From Chloroflexota bacterium (GTDB taxonomy: Bacteria; Chloroflexota; Anaerolineae; Anaerolineales; Villigracilaceae), in contig JACRBJ010000086.1 of NCBI GenBank assembly GCA_016234555.1, positions 62,001-126,000 on the forward strand: DNA of 64,000 nucleotides, in the 5' to 3' direction. The first letter of the stretch is position 1, and each line of letters opens with the position of its first letter. Positions 1-9,500 of this stretch are shown here, in pieces. The notes below the pieces were generated by a model. It saw only the letters and a list, made by a program, of their open reading frames with translations. It had not been told where the DNA came from and searched no databases. A program made the position numbers and the translations under genes.

Positions 1-644
1 AGGAGCAGAATCCCTGCAGGGCTGAACAGGATGCGCAGGTAAACCTCGCGGGTCGGGGATGCTTGTTTCCCAGTATCAGATTTGGGGACGCGTGATTCGG
101 GCAGAAGGAAAATCACCAGCAGCAGGGCAAGGAATGCGAGTCCCGATCCGATGAAGAATGGCAGGGAAAGCGAATCGGTGGAGAGTAATCCGCCCATCAG
201 CGGACCGAGGATGACGCCCACGCCGACCATCGCGCCAAGTTGCCCCATGCCTTTGCTTTTTTCCTGTTGCGGGGTGTTGTCGCCGATGTATGCCATCGCG
301 GTGGGCATTGTCGCCGAGGAGAGAATGCCAGAAAGCGAGCGGGCGATGAAAAGCATGGCGAATGATTTTGCCAGCCCAAACATGAAGAGCGTGACGGCAT
401 AGCCAAGCACGCCGACAGAGAGGATGGGCTTGCGCCCGTATCGGTCGGAGAGAATGCCCCAGAGCGGCGCGGAGACGAGTTGCATCAACGAGTAAGTAGA
501 CATCAGCCAGCCGAGTTCCGTTCCGCCCGCGCCGAAGTGCTCGATATAAAACGGCATGATGGGCATCACCATCCCATAGCCGAGCATCACCACGAGCAGG
601 GTGAAGGAAAGGATGAAGAGATTTTTGCGGCTGGCTGTGTTCAT
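1..644 (-). CDS. MFS transporter, partial (C-terminus beyond the left edge)
   Basis: Reading from an ATG at 644 toward position 1 the frame stays open for about 214 codons. The N-terminus is hydrophobic, followed by the MFS loop signature (GILSDRYGRKPIL) after the second helix, then further transmembrane stretches. This is typical of 12- or 14-helix drug/H+ antiporters of the Bmr/TetA type, which export small molecules across the inner membrane. The substrate cannot be told. It is the most distal visible gene of a minus-strand run that starts with a TetR repressor, so it may be a regulated efflux pump, though several genes lie between. Confidence 0.85.
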   Translation of the reverse strand, partial: MNTASRKNLFILSFTLLVVMLGYGMVMPIMPFYIEHFGAGGTELGWLMSTYSLMQLVSAPLWGILSDRYGRKPILSVGVLGYAVTLFMFGLAKSFAMLFIARSLSGILSSATMPTAMAYIGDNTPQQEKSKGMGQLGAMVGVGVILGPLMGGLLSTDSLSLPFFIGSGLAFLALLLVIFLLPESRVPKSDTGKQASPTREVYLRILFSPAGILL

Positions 645-658
645 GGCATAACCAATCT

Positions 659-1030
659 TTATTGTTCAGCCCAATGCGGAATCAACCGTGGAAATATCGC
701 CAGATCAAGCAATATTCCAAGTAATATTCCGCCTGCATAGGCAAGGATATCGAACGGGTCAAAAGTGTTTCCGAAGATCGGGTATCCAAAATATTGGGAG
801 GCTTCCACAAGGCAGCCAAAGCCAAAGATGGTGCAGGCGCGAAAGGCTGTCGATCGAATCACTTTGTTTTGGAATAGACTCATCAGCAGGAACAAGGTCA
901 TTGGCAACAACATGTTAATCAAGTAGCCATTGACGAAAACGGGAAAAGGTCCCCGGTAATCTTCACCTGTGACGAAGTGAAGCGCGCCAACAGCGAGGGC
1001 GATGCCCGTGATAATCAGTTTTTTGTTCAT
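659..1030 (-). CDS. VanZ-like integral membrane protein
   Basis: Small membrane protein of 123 residues with about four hydrophobic helices. The spacing and the conserved patch (G.LVEASQYFG..NTFDPFDILAYAGG) match the VanZ-like family, known from teicoplanin-resistance loci but mostly of unknown function. The frame extends upstream to a TTG at 1063, but the ATG at 1030 gives a better N-terminus (MNKKLIITG), so it was chosen. It lies 14 bp from the MFS start, so co-transcription is likely. Confidence 0.7.
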   Translation of the reverse strand: MNKKLIITGIALAVGALHFVTGEDYRGPFPVFVNGYLINMLLPMTLFLLMSLFQNKVIRSTAFRACTIFGFGCLVEASQYFGYPIFGNTFDPFDILAYAGGILLGILLDLAIFPRLIPHWAEQ

Positions 1031-1059
1031 TGATCTGACCAGTCTCCATGGCGGGTGAG

Positions 1060-1476
1060 TCAATCATCTTTTGGGAATGAGAAATGCATTTGAACCACGA
1101 CCCATTTGCCGTCCCGCTTTTCCAGCGTTCCCGTCCAGCGGGCATTATCCCAGCCAGTGGGTTGACCGTTCCAAAGGGCATGGTCATCGAGGAAGCAGGA
1201 ATACCAGGCGGCGTTTCCCAATTCGGTAAATTTTAGACGCAAGTCTTTTACTGCAAAGTCTGTGGCTTTGAATGCATCCTTCATCCAGACCCGCTCGCCC
1301 AGACTCTTGAACGTCTCAAACCCAATGACCGTGCTTTTTGAATCGGGATGGAAGATGAAGAAGTCGTCATCCTGGGCCACGATGGAAAACAACCTGTCGA
1401 GGTCCTTGGTCAATGCCCAGCCGATGCAGTCGTGAATAATCTTTTCGACTTCGAGTCTTTCCGCTTCTGCTGGCAT
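1060..1476 (-). CDS. SnoaL/NTF2-like fold protein
   Basis: 138 residues, start preceded by a clear GGAGA ribosome site. The composition and order (N-terminal helix with KIIHDCIGWALTKDLDRLF, then a sheet with FIFHPDSK, GFETFKS and a closing KRDGKWVVVQMHFS strand) are those of the SnoaL_3 branch of the NTF2-like superfamily. Such proteins are small cone-shaped isomerases, hydrolases or ligand binders. The substrate is unknown. It sits 18 bp after the PEP-synthase-like gene and is probably co-transcribed with it. Confidence 0.7.
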   Translation of the reverse strand: MPAEAERLEVEKIIHDCIGWALTKDLDRLFSIVAQDDDFFIFHPDSKSTVIGFETFKSLGERVWMKDAFKATDFAVKDLRLKFTELGNAAWYSCFLDDHALWNGQPTGWDNARWTGTLEKRDGKWVVVQMHFSFPKDD

Positions 1477-1494
1477 TTGATTTCTCCTTTCCGT

Positions 1495-4044
1495 TTATTT
1501 CAACTCCACCGTCCCTGCGCCGCCGTCCACGGTGACAGTCTGGCCATCCTGAATGCGGCGCGTGGCATTTCCTGTTGCCAGCACGGCTGGGATTCCATAT
1601 TCGCGTGCGACGATGGAACTGTGGCTCAATGGTCCGCCGATGTCCGTCACGACGGCGGACGCCATCGTAAAGAGCGGAGTCCAGGCGGGAGTGGTGGTGA
1701 CGGCGACCAGCACGTCGCCCTGTTTCATCTTGTTGAAGTCTTCGGGTCCCAGCATGACACATGCCTTTGCCGTGACCTTGCCCGCGCTGGCGGCAAACCC
1801 TTTGAGCGTGTCACCATGCTGGATGCCGTGTGGCATGAAGATCGAGAACCAGGCATCCTTTGGGATGAACGGTGGAGGTGTGAGTCGGCGGTGGAATTGC
1901 CATTCGGCTTTGTGCTCGTTCACCTTTTCAACTTGATTCTCCAGCGCCTCGCCCCTGTCCAACTTTGCAGCGAGCGCGTCCAATTCGTCCGCTTGCAGCC
2001 AGTAGACGTCTTGCGCTGATTCGATTACGTTTTGCTCAACCAGCCTGCATCCCACCTCCCCGAGCAGCCTGCGGATTTGAGGATGGCACAGACCCAGGTC
2101 GGCAATGCTATCCTCCCGTTGTGGTGCAGTTTCCGTTGCCCATTTGAGCAATTTCAGGAACCATCTGCGGCGCAGCGGGTCGAGACGCCTTGTCGCCTCT
2201 GCAATTATCTTCTTGCGGCGGGCATCCGCCTCCTGTTGGCGTTGATATGGATTGCCTCCTGTCCCTGCAAGATAGGCCCTGATCGCATCCACCAGCGGCG
2301 CAGGTTCTTCGATAGGCAGAGGGCGCGCAAAATCCAAATCATAAATTGCGTGACCAAACTCCTGCAAATACGCGTCGAGGCGTGAGTGGAACTCGTCCCA
2401 CCCGGGGTTATCCATCATCTTTACGATCTCTTCACCCGATTTTCGCTGGATTGACTCAACCAGGGATGGTTGTCCGCGCAGCCACGTGGCAATGTCGAAC
2501 AAAGCCTTCTCTGCGCGGAGCGGCTGGTTATCCAAGCCGAAGAGCAGGGTCGGTCCGTCAGGGTCGCCTTTCCGCTTGACCAGTGTGTCGTAAAATTTAC
2601 AGAATGACATTTCGCTGGATGTAGCGTTGGGAATTGTTCCTGACTGCGCCACGTTGTACGCCTCTGCCGTGACGCGGAAAGTCCTTCGCGCGCCTTCGAG
2701 CAGTTGCGCAGCGGTCAATGCGGATAAATCTGTTTCGCGCCAGCGCTTTGCCTCTTCGTACAACCTACCGCGCGCTGCCTTCCAACGCTCGTCCGATGTC
2801 TTCAAAATCTTCGACATCTTCAACGTTGCCCCGATGAAAGGCACCATCACTTCCCATGTCATCGGGACGCCGACATATATGTACCCATTGATCACGTCGA
2901 AATGATAGCAATCGGGTATCTCCTTTTCGAGGACGTCGTTCATCAACTTCAAGGTGGACTCTTTCGCGATGGGGACGCCCAAGGTCGCAAACAACGGTGA
3001 GACTGCGTCTGGCACAAACTCGGCGAAACTTCCACGCGCGTACATGACCTTGGGGTCAACCCGTTTCCATTCAGGTGGCAGGGAGGTGATGGGACGCGCC
3101 TGCACGATGGCGAACTTTCCGTTGGCGAGAGTCCATTCGATATCCATTGGCATCTGGTAAAGCGATTCGATTTGCATCCCATACTTTGTCAGTGCAAGGA
3201 CTTGTGCCTTGGAGAGGACTTCCTTCTTCCTTAGGTGATTTGGAACCGCCTCCTCGCTGACGCCTGATTCCGTCCGAACGGTCATCACCAACTTTTCAGC
3301 AGTCTCGCGGCGGTTTATTCGCATCTTCTTCTTGTTCACAACCATCGTGTCGGGAGTGACCGCCCCTGAAACGATAGCCTCGCCCAGTCCCCACGCGGCG
3401 TTGATGACGACTTCGCTACGTTCCCCGTCCAACGGGTTGGCGGTGAACATGATGCCCGCCGCGTCCGCAAAGACCAATTCCTGCACGACGACTGCCAGCG
3501 CAACCGCATCGGGTGCAATGTTCTGGCGGGCGCGATAGGCAATGGCGCGCGCAGTCCACAAGGACGCCCAGCATTTCCTGACCGCTTCGAGCACCGCTTT
3601 CTCGCCGCGAATGTTGAGGTATGTCTCCTGCTGACCCGCGAACGATGCTCCGGGCAGGTCTTCGGCAGTGGCAGAGGAACGAACAGCTACCGATTTGCGA
3701 TTTTCGATTGTAGATTGACGATTGTTGAGTCCTAAGTAAGCGGAGGTAATGGCCGTAGCAATTTCGGCAGGGATGGTTCCGTCAGCGAAGAATCCACCAA
3801 TCGAAGCAGAAGCAGCTTCCAGCGTGGCAGGGTCGGCGGTGTCCAAATCTTTCAGCGTGGAGAGAATCTTCATCTGCAAGTCGTTCACCGCGACGAACTG
3901 GCGGTAGGCTTCTGTCGTGATGTGGAATCCGTCCGGGACAGGGAGTCCCGCGCGGGCGAGTTTCGCCAGCGACATGCCCTTGCCACCCACAGTTTCGAGT
4001 GTGGCATTGGAATCATTCAAGGGTAAAACATATTTCGAGGACAT
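1495..4044 (-). CDS. PEP synthase / rifampin phosphotransferase-like dikinase
   Basis: 849 residues. Residues 1-330 are a PEP/pyruvate-dikinase ATP-grasp domain (GGKGMSLAKL near the start, VAVRSSATAEDLPGASFAG, FTANPLDG). A less conserved middle part follows, then a C-terminal swivelling phosphohistidine domain (765-849) with the catalytic His at about residue 808 in GGPLSHSSIVARE. The C-terminal TIM barrel of true PEP synthase is absent. ATP-grasp, middle domain, His domain is the order of rifampin phosphotransferases, which are close to this length. It is therefore either a Rph-type antibiotic-modifying enzyme or a PEP-synthase-like phosphotransferase of unknown acceptor. A repeat-derived stretch (NNRQSTIENRKS) lies in frame just before the VAVRSS motif. 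Confidence 0.8.
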   Translation of the reverse strand: MSSKYVLPLNDSNATLETVGGKGMSLAKLARAGLPVPDGFHITTEAYRQFVAVNDLQMKILSTLKDLDTADPATLEAASASIGGFFADGTIPAEIATAITSAYLGLNNRQSTIENRKSVAVRSSATAEDLPGASFAGQQETYLNIRGEKAVLEAVRKCWASLWTARAIAYRARQNIAPDAVALAVVVQELVFADAAGIMFTANPLDGERSEVVINAAWGLGEAIVSGAVTPDTMVVNKKKMRINRRETAEKLVMTVRTESGVSEEAVPNHLRKKEVLSKAQVLALTKYGMQIESLYQMPMDIEWTLANGKFAIVQARPITSLPPEWKRVDPKVMYARGSFAEFVPDAVSPLFATLGVPIAKESTLKLMNDVLEKEIPDCYHFDVINGYIYVGVPMTWEVMVPFIGATLKMSKILKTSDERWKAARGRLYEEAKRWRETDLSALTAAQLLEGARRTFRVTAEAYNVAQSGTIPNATSSEMSFCKFYDTLVKRKGDPDGPTLLFGLDNQPLRAEKALFDIATWLRGQPSLVESIQRKSGEEIVKMMDNPGWDEFHSRLDAYLQEFGHAIYDLDFARPLPIEEPAPLVDAIRAYLAGTGGNPYQRQQEADARRKKIIAEATRRLDPLRRRWFLKLLKWATETAPQREDSIADLGLCHPQIRRLLGEVGCRLVEQNVIESAQDVYWLQADELDALAAKLDRGEALENQVEKVNEHKAEWQFHRRLTPPPFIPKDAWFSIFMPHGIQHGDTLKGFAASAGKVTAKACVMLGPEDFNKMKQGDVLVAVTTTPAWTPLFTMASAVVTDIGGPLSHSSIVAREYGIPAVLATGNATRRIQDGQTVTVDGGAGTVELK
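3692..3726. repeat. A/T-rich GATT-type repeat inside the PEP-synthase-like gene
   Basis: Imperfect tandem units of the form GATT(T/G)nGATTT. The segment GATTGACGATTG recurs identically at the start of the haem O synthase gene (about 24930-24942). In the coding strand it encodes NNRQSTIENRKS, an insertion next to the conserved VAVRSS motif that relatives are not expected to carry. Confidence 0.6.
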
Positions 4045-4059
4045 TCTTTCTCCTTTCCT

Positions 4060-4734
4060 TTACCATACGCCCGGTATCAGGCGGAAGCGCACTGTATTGA
4101 CGTATTCATCGTAACCTGGAAGTTCACGTCGCAATACCTGCTCCTCATTGCGGATTCGCGCGACCAGCAATGGGACAATCAATGCGGCAGGAAGTACTGC
4201 CCAATAGGAGCCGAGCGCAAGCGGCGAAGCGATGTACATGATGCTTACCGCGGCATACATGGGATGGCGCACGATGGCATACGGACCGCTGGAAATCACC
4301 TTTTGGTTGGCATCCACTTCCATCACGCGTGAAAGAAAGCTGTTCGTCACCAGCACCCAAAAGAAGCCCACGTATCCCACGAAGACAAACACATCCGCAA
4401 TGAGGGACACCAGCGGCGGAACGTTTGACCAGCCAAAGCGCACATCGAAGCCGGGCATGATGAAAGCCACCAGAAAGTAAAGATAAGACAACGCGATGAT
4501 TTTTCGCTGCGCAGCCTCTTTTTCACGCATCCGCATACGGCGCTCGAGCAGGGCGGGGTCGTTCTTCAGCAAATATCCAAAAATGAAGAACATTGGGATA
4601 AAAAGCGTGAACAGGTACATCCAGCCCTGCCAGTAATCCCACCTGCCTGACGGCAGGATGATGATGAGCGCGAGGATGGGCAATCCCAGCCCGGCGCGCA
4701 GAATCATGGCTTTTGTCAAATCTTTGGTTTTCAT
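4060..4734 (-). CDS. Isoprenylcysteine carboxyl methyltransferase (ICMT/PEMT) family membrane protein
   Basis: 224 residues with about five transmembrane helices. The C-terminal half carries the family motifs: GPYAIVRHPMYAA in the SAM-binding loop and a helix ending RNEEQVLRRELPGYDEY. These are the SAM- and substrate-proximal signatures of the ICMT/PEMT fold (pfam04191-like). In bacteria such proteins methylate lipids, isoprenoids or unknown substrates. It sits between the TetR regulator and the dikinase gene, so it probably belongs to the TetR regulon. Confidence 0.8.
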   Translation of the reverse strand: MKTKDLTKAMILRAGLGLPILALIIILPSGRWDYWQGWMYLFTLFIPMFFIFGYLLKNDPALLERRMRMREKEAAQRKIIALSYLYFLVAFIMPGFDVRFGWSNVPPLVSLIADVFVFVGYVGFFWVLVTNSFLSRVMEVDANQKVISSGPYAIVRHPMYAAVSIMYIASPLALGSYWAVLPAALIVPLLVARIRNEEQVLRRELPGYDEYVNTVRFRLIPGVW

Positions 4735-4753
4735 GGTCTTCCTCCGTTGAGTC

Positions 4754-5347
4754 TCAGGCTTGCAAGCCTTTCAAGAAAATATCCATCGTCTCGTCCAACA
4801 TTTCCTGCGGCGACCCCGTGGGACGGGAGGTGAACACCACAGGTGTCATCGTGTTTAGTAACATCCGCGCAGCCAGAAGGGAGTCTACTTTGCGGAAGAC
4901 GCCTTCGCGGATCCCTTCCTCGATCAACCCGCGTAGCAGATCCTGATACTCGTGTCTGTTCATCTGAATTTGCTTCTGGCTGTCCAACTTGAGCCGTTGT
5001 GCCTCCAGCATCAGTTTCATGTACAGGCTTTTGTTCGCCTGTAAAAGATCAAGATGCACCTTCATGATCTGCTGCAGGCGTTCGTTTGCGGGGATGTTTT
5101 GCAGGGCAATTTTTTTCGCGGCCTCGGTCAGGTCGCTGATCTGGTCCTCGAAAAAATAGAGTAGGATATCGTCCTTGGTCTTGAAGTAATCGTACAGCGT
5201 GGACTTGCCCAGCCCAGCCGCCTCTGCGATCTCGCGCATGGACGTCTCCTGAAATCCTTTTTTGAGGAAGACACCGACTACCTGGTGAAAGATTTCGTGG
5301 CGGCGTTTAGCCTGCTCTTCTTCTGTAAGGGGAATACCTTTGGGCAT
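4754..5347 (-). CDS. TetR/AcrR family transcriptional repressor
   Basis: 197 residues. The N-terminal helix-turn-helix is classical (TSMREIAEAAGLGKSTLYDYFKTKDDIL, residues about 37-64). The all-helical ligand-binding part is not assignable to a named subfamily. It is the first gene of the minus-strand run containing the methyltransferase, dikinase, SnoaL and MFS genes. The start is supported by AGGAG 7 nt upstream. Its promoter carries two copies of an inverted repeat, so autorepression is likely. Confidence 0.9.
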   Translation of the reverse strand: MPKGIPLTEEEQAKRRHEIFHQVVGVFLKKGFQETSMREIAEAAGLGKSTLYDYFKTKDDILLYFFEDQISDLTEAAKKIALQNIPANERLQQIMKVHLDLLQANKSLYMKLMLEAQRLKLDSQKQIQMNRHEYQDLLRGLIEEGIREGVFRKVDSLLAARMLLNTMTPVVFTSRPTGSPQEMLDETMDIFLKGLQA

Positions 5348-5360
5348 GGATAACTCCTGA

Positions 5361-5410
5361 AAGCGAATGATGGTCGCTTAAAGTGTAGCGAACAGTGGTC
5401 GCTTTGTCAA
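5361..5410 (-). promoter_or_regulatory. tetR promoter with two TetR-type operators
   Basis: On the minus strand: TTGACA (5410-5405), a 17-bp spacer, then TACACT (5387-5382). The spacer is filled by one inverted repeat, AGCGA-N7-TCGCT (5387-5403). A second, AAGCGA-N7-TCGCTT (5361-5379), sits just downstream over the expected transcription start. The arms are identical and the two sites are about 25 bp apart. This is what a repressor blocking its own promoter would need. Confidence 0.75.
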
Positions 5411-5462
5411 CCCTACTGGAGAATGGTTTTTTTGGTGGGGGTGGGCTGTAAACGGCAAAGTG

Positions 5463-5490
5463 TTGAATTACGCGAAATAACCTTTATAAT
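5463..5490 (+). promoter_or_regulatory. Probable promoter of the usp - cyclic glucan synthase operon
   Basis: TTGAAT (5463-5468), 16 bp, then a consensus TATAAT (5485-5490). It leaves a leader of roughly 100 nt before the UspA start. No riboswitch-like fold was recognised in that leader. Confidence 0.5.
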
Positions 5491-5599
5491 GTTATCATTG
5501 AACTTCATGTGTGTTGAATAACGCTTCGATCATTGCCGAACACAATCGGGTTTTTGTCGCCCTTTTCACAAATTAAACGCCCTCATGGCTGGAGGTGTC

Positions 5600-6565
5600 A
5601 TGATCAACCATATTCTCGTTCCTCTGGATGGGTCGGTGTTGGCAGAATGCGTCCTGCCGCATGTGCTGGCGATTGCATCGTCGGTGAATGCCCACGTCAC
5701 TTTACTGCATGTTGTGGAGCCTTCGCGCGCGAAGGGGGAGGGGCAGACGGTGGATCCGCTCGAATGGCATTTGAAAAAACGGGAGGCGGGAATATACCTC
5801 GACAGAATTGCCCGGCGGCTGATGGAGTCCAATCTGGCGGTGGAGACGGCGATTCTGGAGGGGCTGTCTGCCGATTGCGTGATCGATTTCGCCCACAGCA
5901 ACGACGTCGGGCTGATTGTCCTCAGCACGCACGGGCGGAGCGGCTTGAGCGGATGGAATGTCAGCAGCGTGGTGCAGAAGATCATCCTGCGTTCGTTCAA
6001 ATCCACCCTGCTGGTGCGGGCGTATAAATCTCCCAGAACCGACCTTGTCCCAATGCGCTACAACCGCTTATTTGTCGGCTTGGACTGTTCTGCGCGGGCG
6101 GAGTACGTCCTGCCGTTTGCTGTCAATCTGGCACAATCGCACAAAGCCAGACTCATTTTGGGAATGGTCATCCGCAAGCCTGAAATGCCAGACCGTTTCC
6201 CGCTTTCGGAGGAGGACGCGAAACTCATTGCGCGAATTGTGGAAAGCAACCATCGCGCGGCGGCGAATTATTTCGATGGAATTAAAAAACGGTTGTCCGT
6301 GCAGGGGGTGGACTCGCAAATCGAACTGGTTGTCAGCGATAATGTGACCGTGGCGCTTCACGACATGGTCGAGCACCAGGAAGCCGACCTGGTCATGCTG
6401 GTGGCGCATGGACGTTCGAGCGAGGGGCGCTGGCCCTATGGGAGCATCGCAACGAGTTTCATTGCCTATGGGGCGACCTCGTTGTTGATCATGCAGGATT
6501 TATCAGCGGAGGAGATTGGAAAGACGTTGGCTGAGATTGCCGCGCGTGAATCCAGGGGGCATTAA
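5600..6565 (+). CDS. Tandem universal stress protein (two UspA domains)
   Basis: 321 residues, two UspA domains. The first opens INHILVPLDGS and closes with the ATP-binding pattern STHGRSGLSGWNVSS. The second begins about residue 153 (YNRLFVGLDCS) and closes with AHGRSSEGRWPYGS. An in-frame ATG lies at 5585, but the one at 5600 is preceded by GGAGGTGTC and starts directly at the domain, so it was chosen. UspA proteins bind nucleotides and act in stress survival. The gene ends 3 bp before the glucan synthase, which suggests translational coupling. Confidence 0.88.
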   Translation: MINHILVPLDGSVLAECVLPHVLAIASSVNAHVTLLHVVEPSRAKGEGQTVDPLEWHLKKREAGIYLDRIARRLMESNLAVETAILEGLSADCVIDFAHSNDVGLIVLSTHGRSGLSGWNVSSVVQKIILRSFKSTLLVRAYKSPRTDLVPMRYNRLFVGLDCSARAEYVLPFAVNLAQSHKARLILGMVIRKPEMPDRFPLSEEDAKLIARIVESNHRAAANYFDGIKKRLSVQGVDSQIELVVSDNVTVALHDMVEHQEADLVMLVAHGRSSEGRWPYGSIATSFIAYGATSLLIMQDLSAEEIGKTLAEIAARESRGH

Positions 6566-6568
6566 GCC

Positions 6569-9500
6569 ATGTCCACTGCCATGCCGACTGTCATAGCGGA
6601 AGCCGAGGTTGCCGCGCAACGCGCCGCACAGCGCAACTGGCTGGAGGAGCTTGCGGTCAATCTGGCGCAGCATTCCGTCATTGTTCAGGGTGGCTGGAAG
6701 TACAGTCCGCTTCCCGCGCGCCTCAGGATTTTGGAGGCGTTCCTCCTGTCTGCGCATCGTTACTTCGAGAGGGGGAGTCGTGACGAGACGGGGATTTCAT
6801 CCACAGCGGAATGGGCGCTGGATAATTTCTATATTATCGAGCAGGCTCTTCGTCAGGTGGGAGAGGACATCCCGCCCGATTTTTATTCCCGCCTGCCGGG
6901 GGTGAATCTCGACGGGTTGGAAACGACGCGCATTTACGCCCTTGCTTCCACGCTTGCCAAAGCGCAGGGCAGCCGCCTGGAGATGGAACACATCATGACC
7001 TTTGTGGGGGCGTTCCAGAGCGTGACTCCGCTGCAAATTGGCGAGACCTGGGCGCTGGCTCCCATGCTTCGGCTGAGTATCCTGGAAACCCTCATGGATA
7101 TGCTGGCGCGCATCACACACCTGGAGTTTTCGTCCGCGCCCGCCATCGCCTGGGCGGAGGCGCCCGTAGACAGGCGCAGCCAGCCCCGTGATAATGACCC
7201 ATCCGTGGTGGTCAACTGCATTCTCAGCCTGCGGATGCTGGCAACCCAAAACTGGAACGATTTCTTTGAATCTGTGAGCGTGGTCGAAAGTATTTTGCGC
7301 AGCGACCCGGCGGGAATTTACTTCCGTATGGATTTCGACACCCGCAACCGTTACCGTGGGGTCATCGAGGAACTGGCGCTTGGCTCGCATTTGGGCGAGG
7401 TTGAGATTGCGCGGGAGGCGTTGAACCTTTCCGAAAACGCAGCCCAACCCCAGGGATATCATATCGGTTACTTCCTGATCGATCGCGGACGTCCGCAACT
7501 CGAAGCACGGATAGGTTATATTGCCCCGTACAAAAACCGTTTGCGCCAGTGGTTGACCCATCACCCCATCAGGATTTACCTGGGTGGGATTACCTTGCTG
7601 ACGGTGGCGCTGTGTCTGGCGTCGGTCTGGTATTCCCTCCATGTTGGTGGGACTGTCTGGCAAATCCTTCTTGTCCTTTTGCTGACCCTGCTTCCCGCCT
7701 CTGCCGTGGCGGTGGATATGGTCAACTGGCTGGTCGTCCAGTTGATGCCGCCGAGAGTCTCGCCGCGGCTGGATTTTCAGAACGGCATCCCGTCTGATTG
7801 CGGCACGATGGTGGTTGTCCCTTCGCTGCTAAAAAACGACGCCGAATTGAATTCGCTCCTGCGCCAGGTTGAAAATCATTATCTTGGCAACGCCGACCCC
7901 AACGTCCGCTTTGCCTTGCTGACCGATTTCATCGATGCCCCACAGAAGGAATTGCCCGGAGAGGCAGACCTCCTGCAACAGGCGAAGGACGGCATCGAGC
8001 GGCTCAACCAGCGATATGGTGGTGATGGGGTTCGTCCGTTCTACTTTTTCCACCGCGAGCGTATTTGGAATCCCAACGAAGGTTGCTGGATGGGATGGGA
8101 GCGCAAGCGCGGCAAACTTGTCGAGTTTAACAGCCTTGTTAGCGGGAAGGAGAGGAAAGGCTTCATTATTCGATGCGGGGATTTGAGCTTCCTGCCCTTG
8201 GTACGTTACGTGGTCACACTCGATGCGGATACCACCATGCCGCGCGATTGCGTCCGCCAGTTGGTGGGCATCCTTGCCCACCCGTTGAACCGCGCTGAAT
8301 TCGACCCCGAAACGGGCGTCCTCGTCAGCGGATACACGGTGATTCAGCCGCGGGTGCAGGTGAGACCCAGTGTGGCGAATCGCTCCATTTTTACGCGCAT
8401 TTATTCGGGGGACGTGACCCTCGATCTTTACTCCCGCGCAGTTTCCGATGTCTATCAGGATTTGTTCGGCGAGGGCAGTTACATCGGCAAGGGAATTTAC
8501 GACGTTGCCGCCTTCGAGCGTTGCCTGATGAACCGGGTCCCCGACAATGCCTTGCTTAGCCATGACTTGTTCGAAGGGATTCACGGACGCTGCGGGCTGG
8601 CGACGAATATCACGCTGTACGAGGATTATCCGACGCATTATCTTGCATACGTGAAGCGCCTGCACCGCTGGATTCGGGGAGACTGGCAGTTGCTGCCCTG
8701 GCTGATGCTGCAGGTTCCGCACAGGGTCGCGGGGAAAATTCCCAACTCCCTTTCCACCCTTGATCGGTGGAAGATCACTGACAACCTGCGGCGCAGCCTG
8801 GTCACCCCGTTTATGCTGTTTTTGATACTGGCGGGTTGGTTTTTCCTGCCGGGGCACGCTCTGGTCTGGACAGCGCTGGCGCTTTCGCCCTTTGTTTTTT
8901 CCATCCTGTTTGGGTTGATCGCGGCGCTGCGCGCGCCGAGGGCGGAATACCCGGAAACCAGGTCGCGCCCGGTCCAGCAGACGTTATTGAGGACTCTTTT
9001 TGAAATCGTTTTTTTGCCGTATCAGTCGTTGATCATCATCGACGCCATTGCCACCACCCTTGTGCGTCTGACCATCACCCGTAAACGATTGCTCCAGTGG
9101 GTGACTGCGGCGCATACCGTCAGCCTTTTTGGAAGGGACTTGAAGATCAAAGTTGCGCGGCGCGAAATGCGTTTTGCGCTTGCCTTTTCCCTGTTGCTGA
9201 TCATGCTGGGCGTCTTTTTTCACCCGGAACTCCTGCTGATATCGCTGCCTTTCGTCATCATCTGGGCGCTCTCGCCTGACATCGCCGTTTGGATAAGCAA
9301 GCCGTTTCCCCGTGCCGGCGAAAGGATCACGCCGCAGCAGAAAAATTCCCTGCGTCAACTGGCGCGTTCGACATGGCTGTATTTCGAGAAATTCGTCGGC
9401 CCCGACGACCACTGGCTGCCGCCGGACCATTTTCAGGAGGAGCCGCTTGGGCTTGTGGCGCATCGTACCTCGCCGACCAATATCGGGCTGCTCATGCTCT

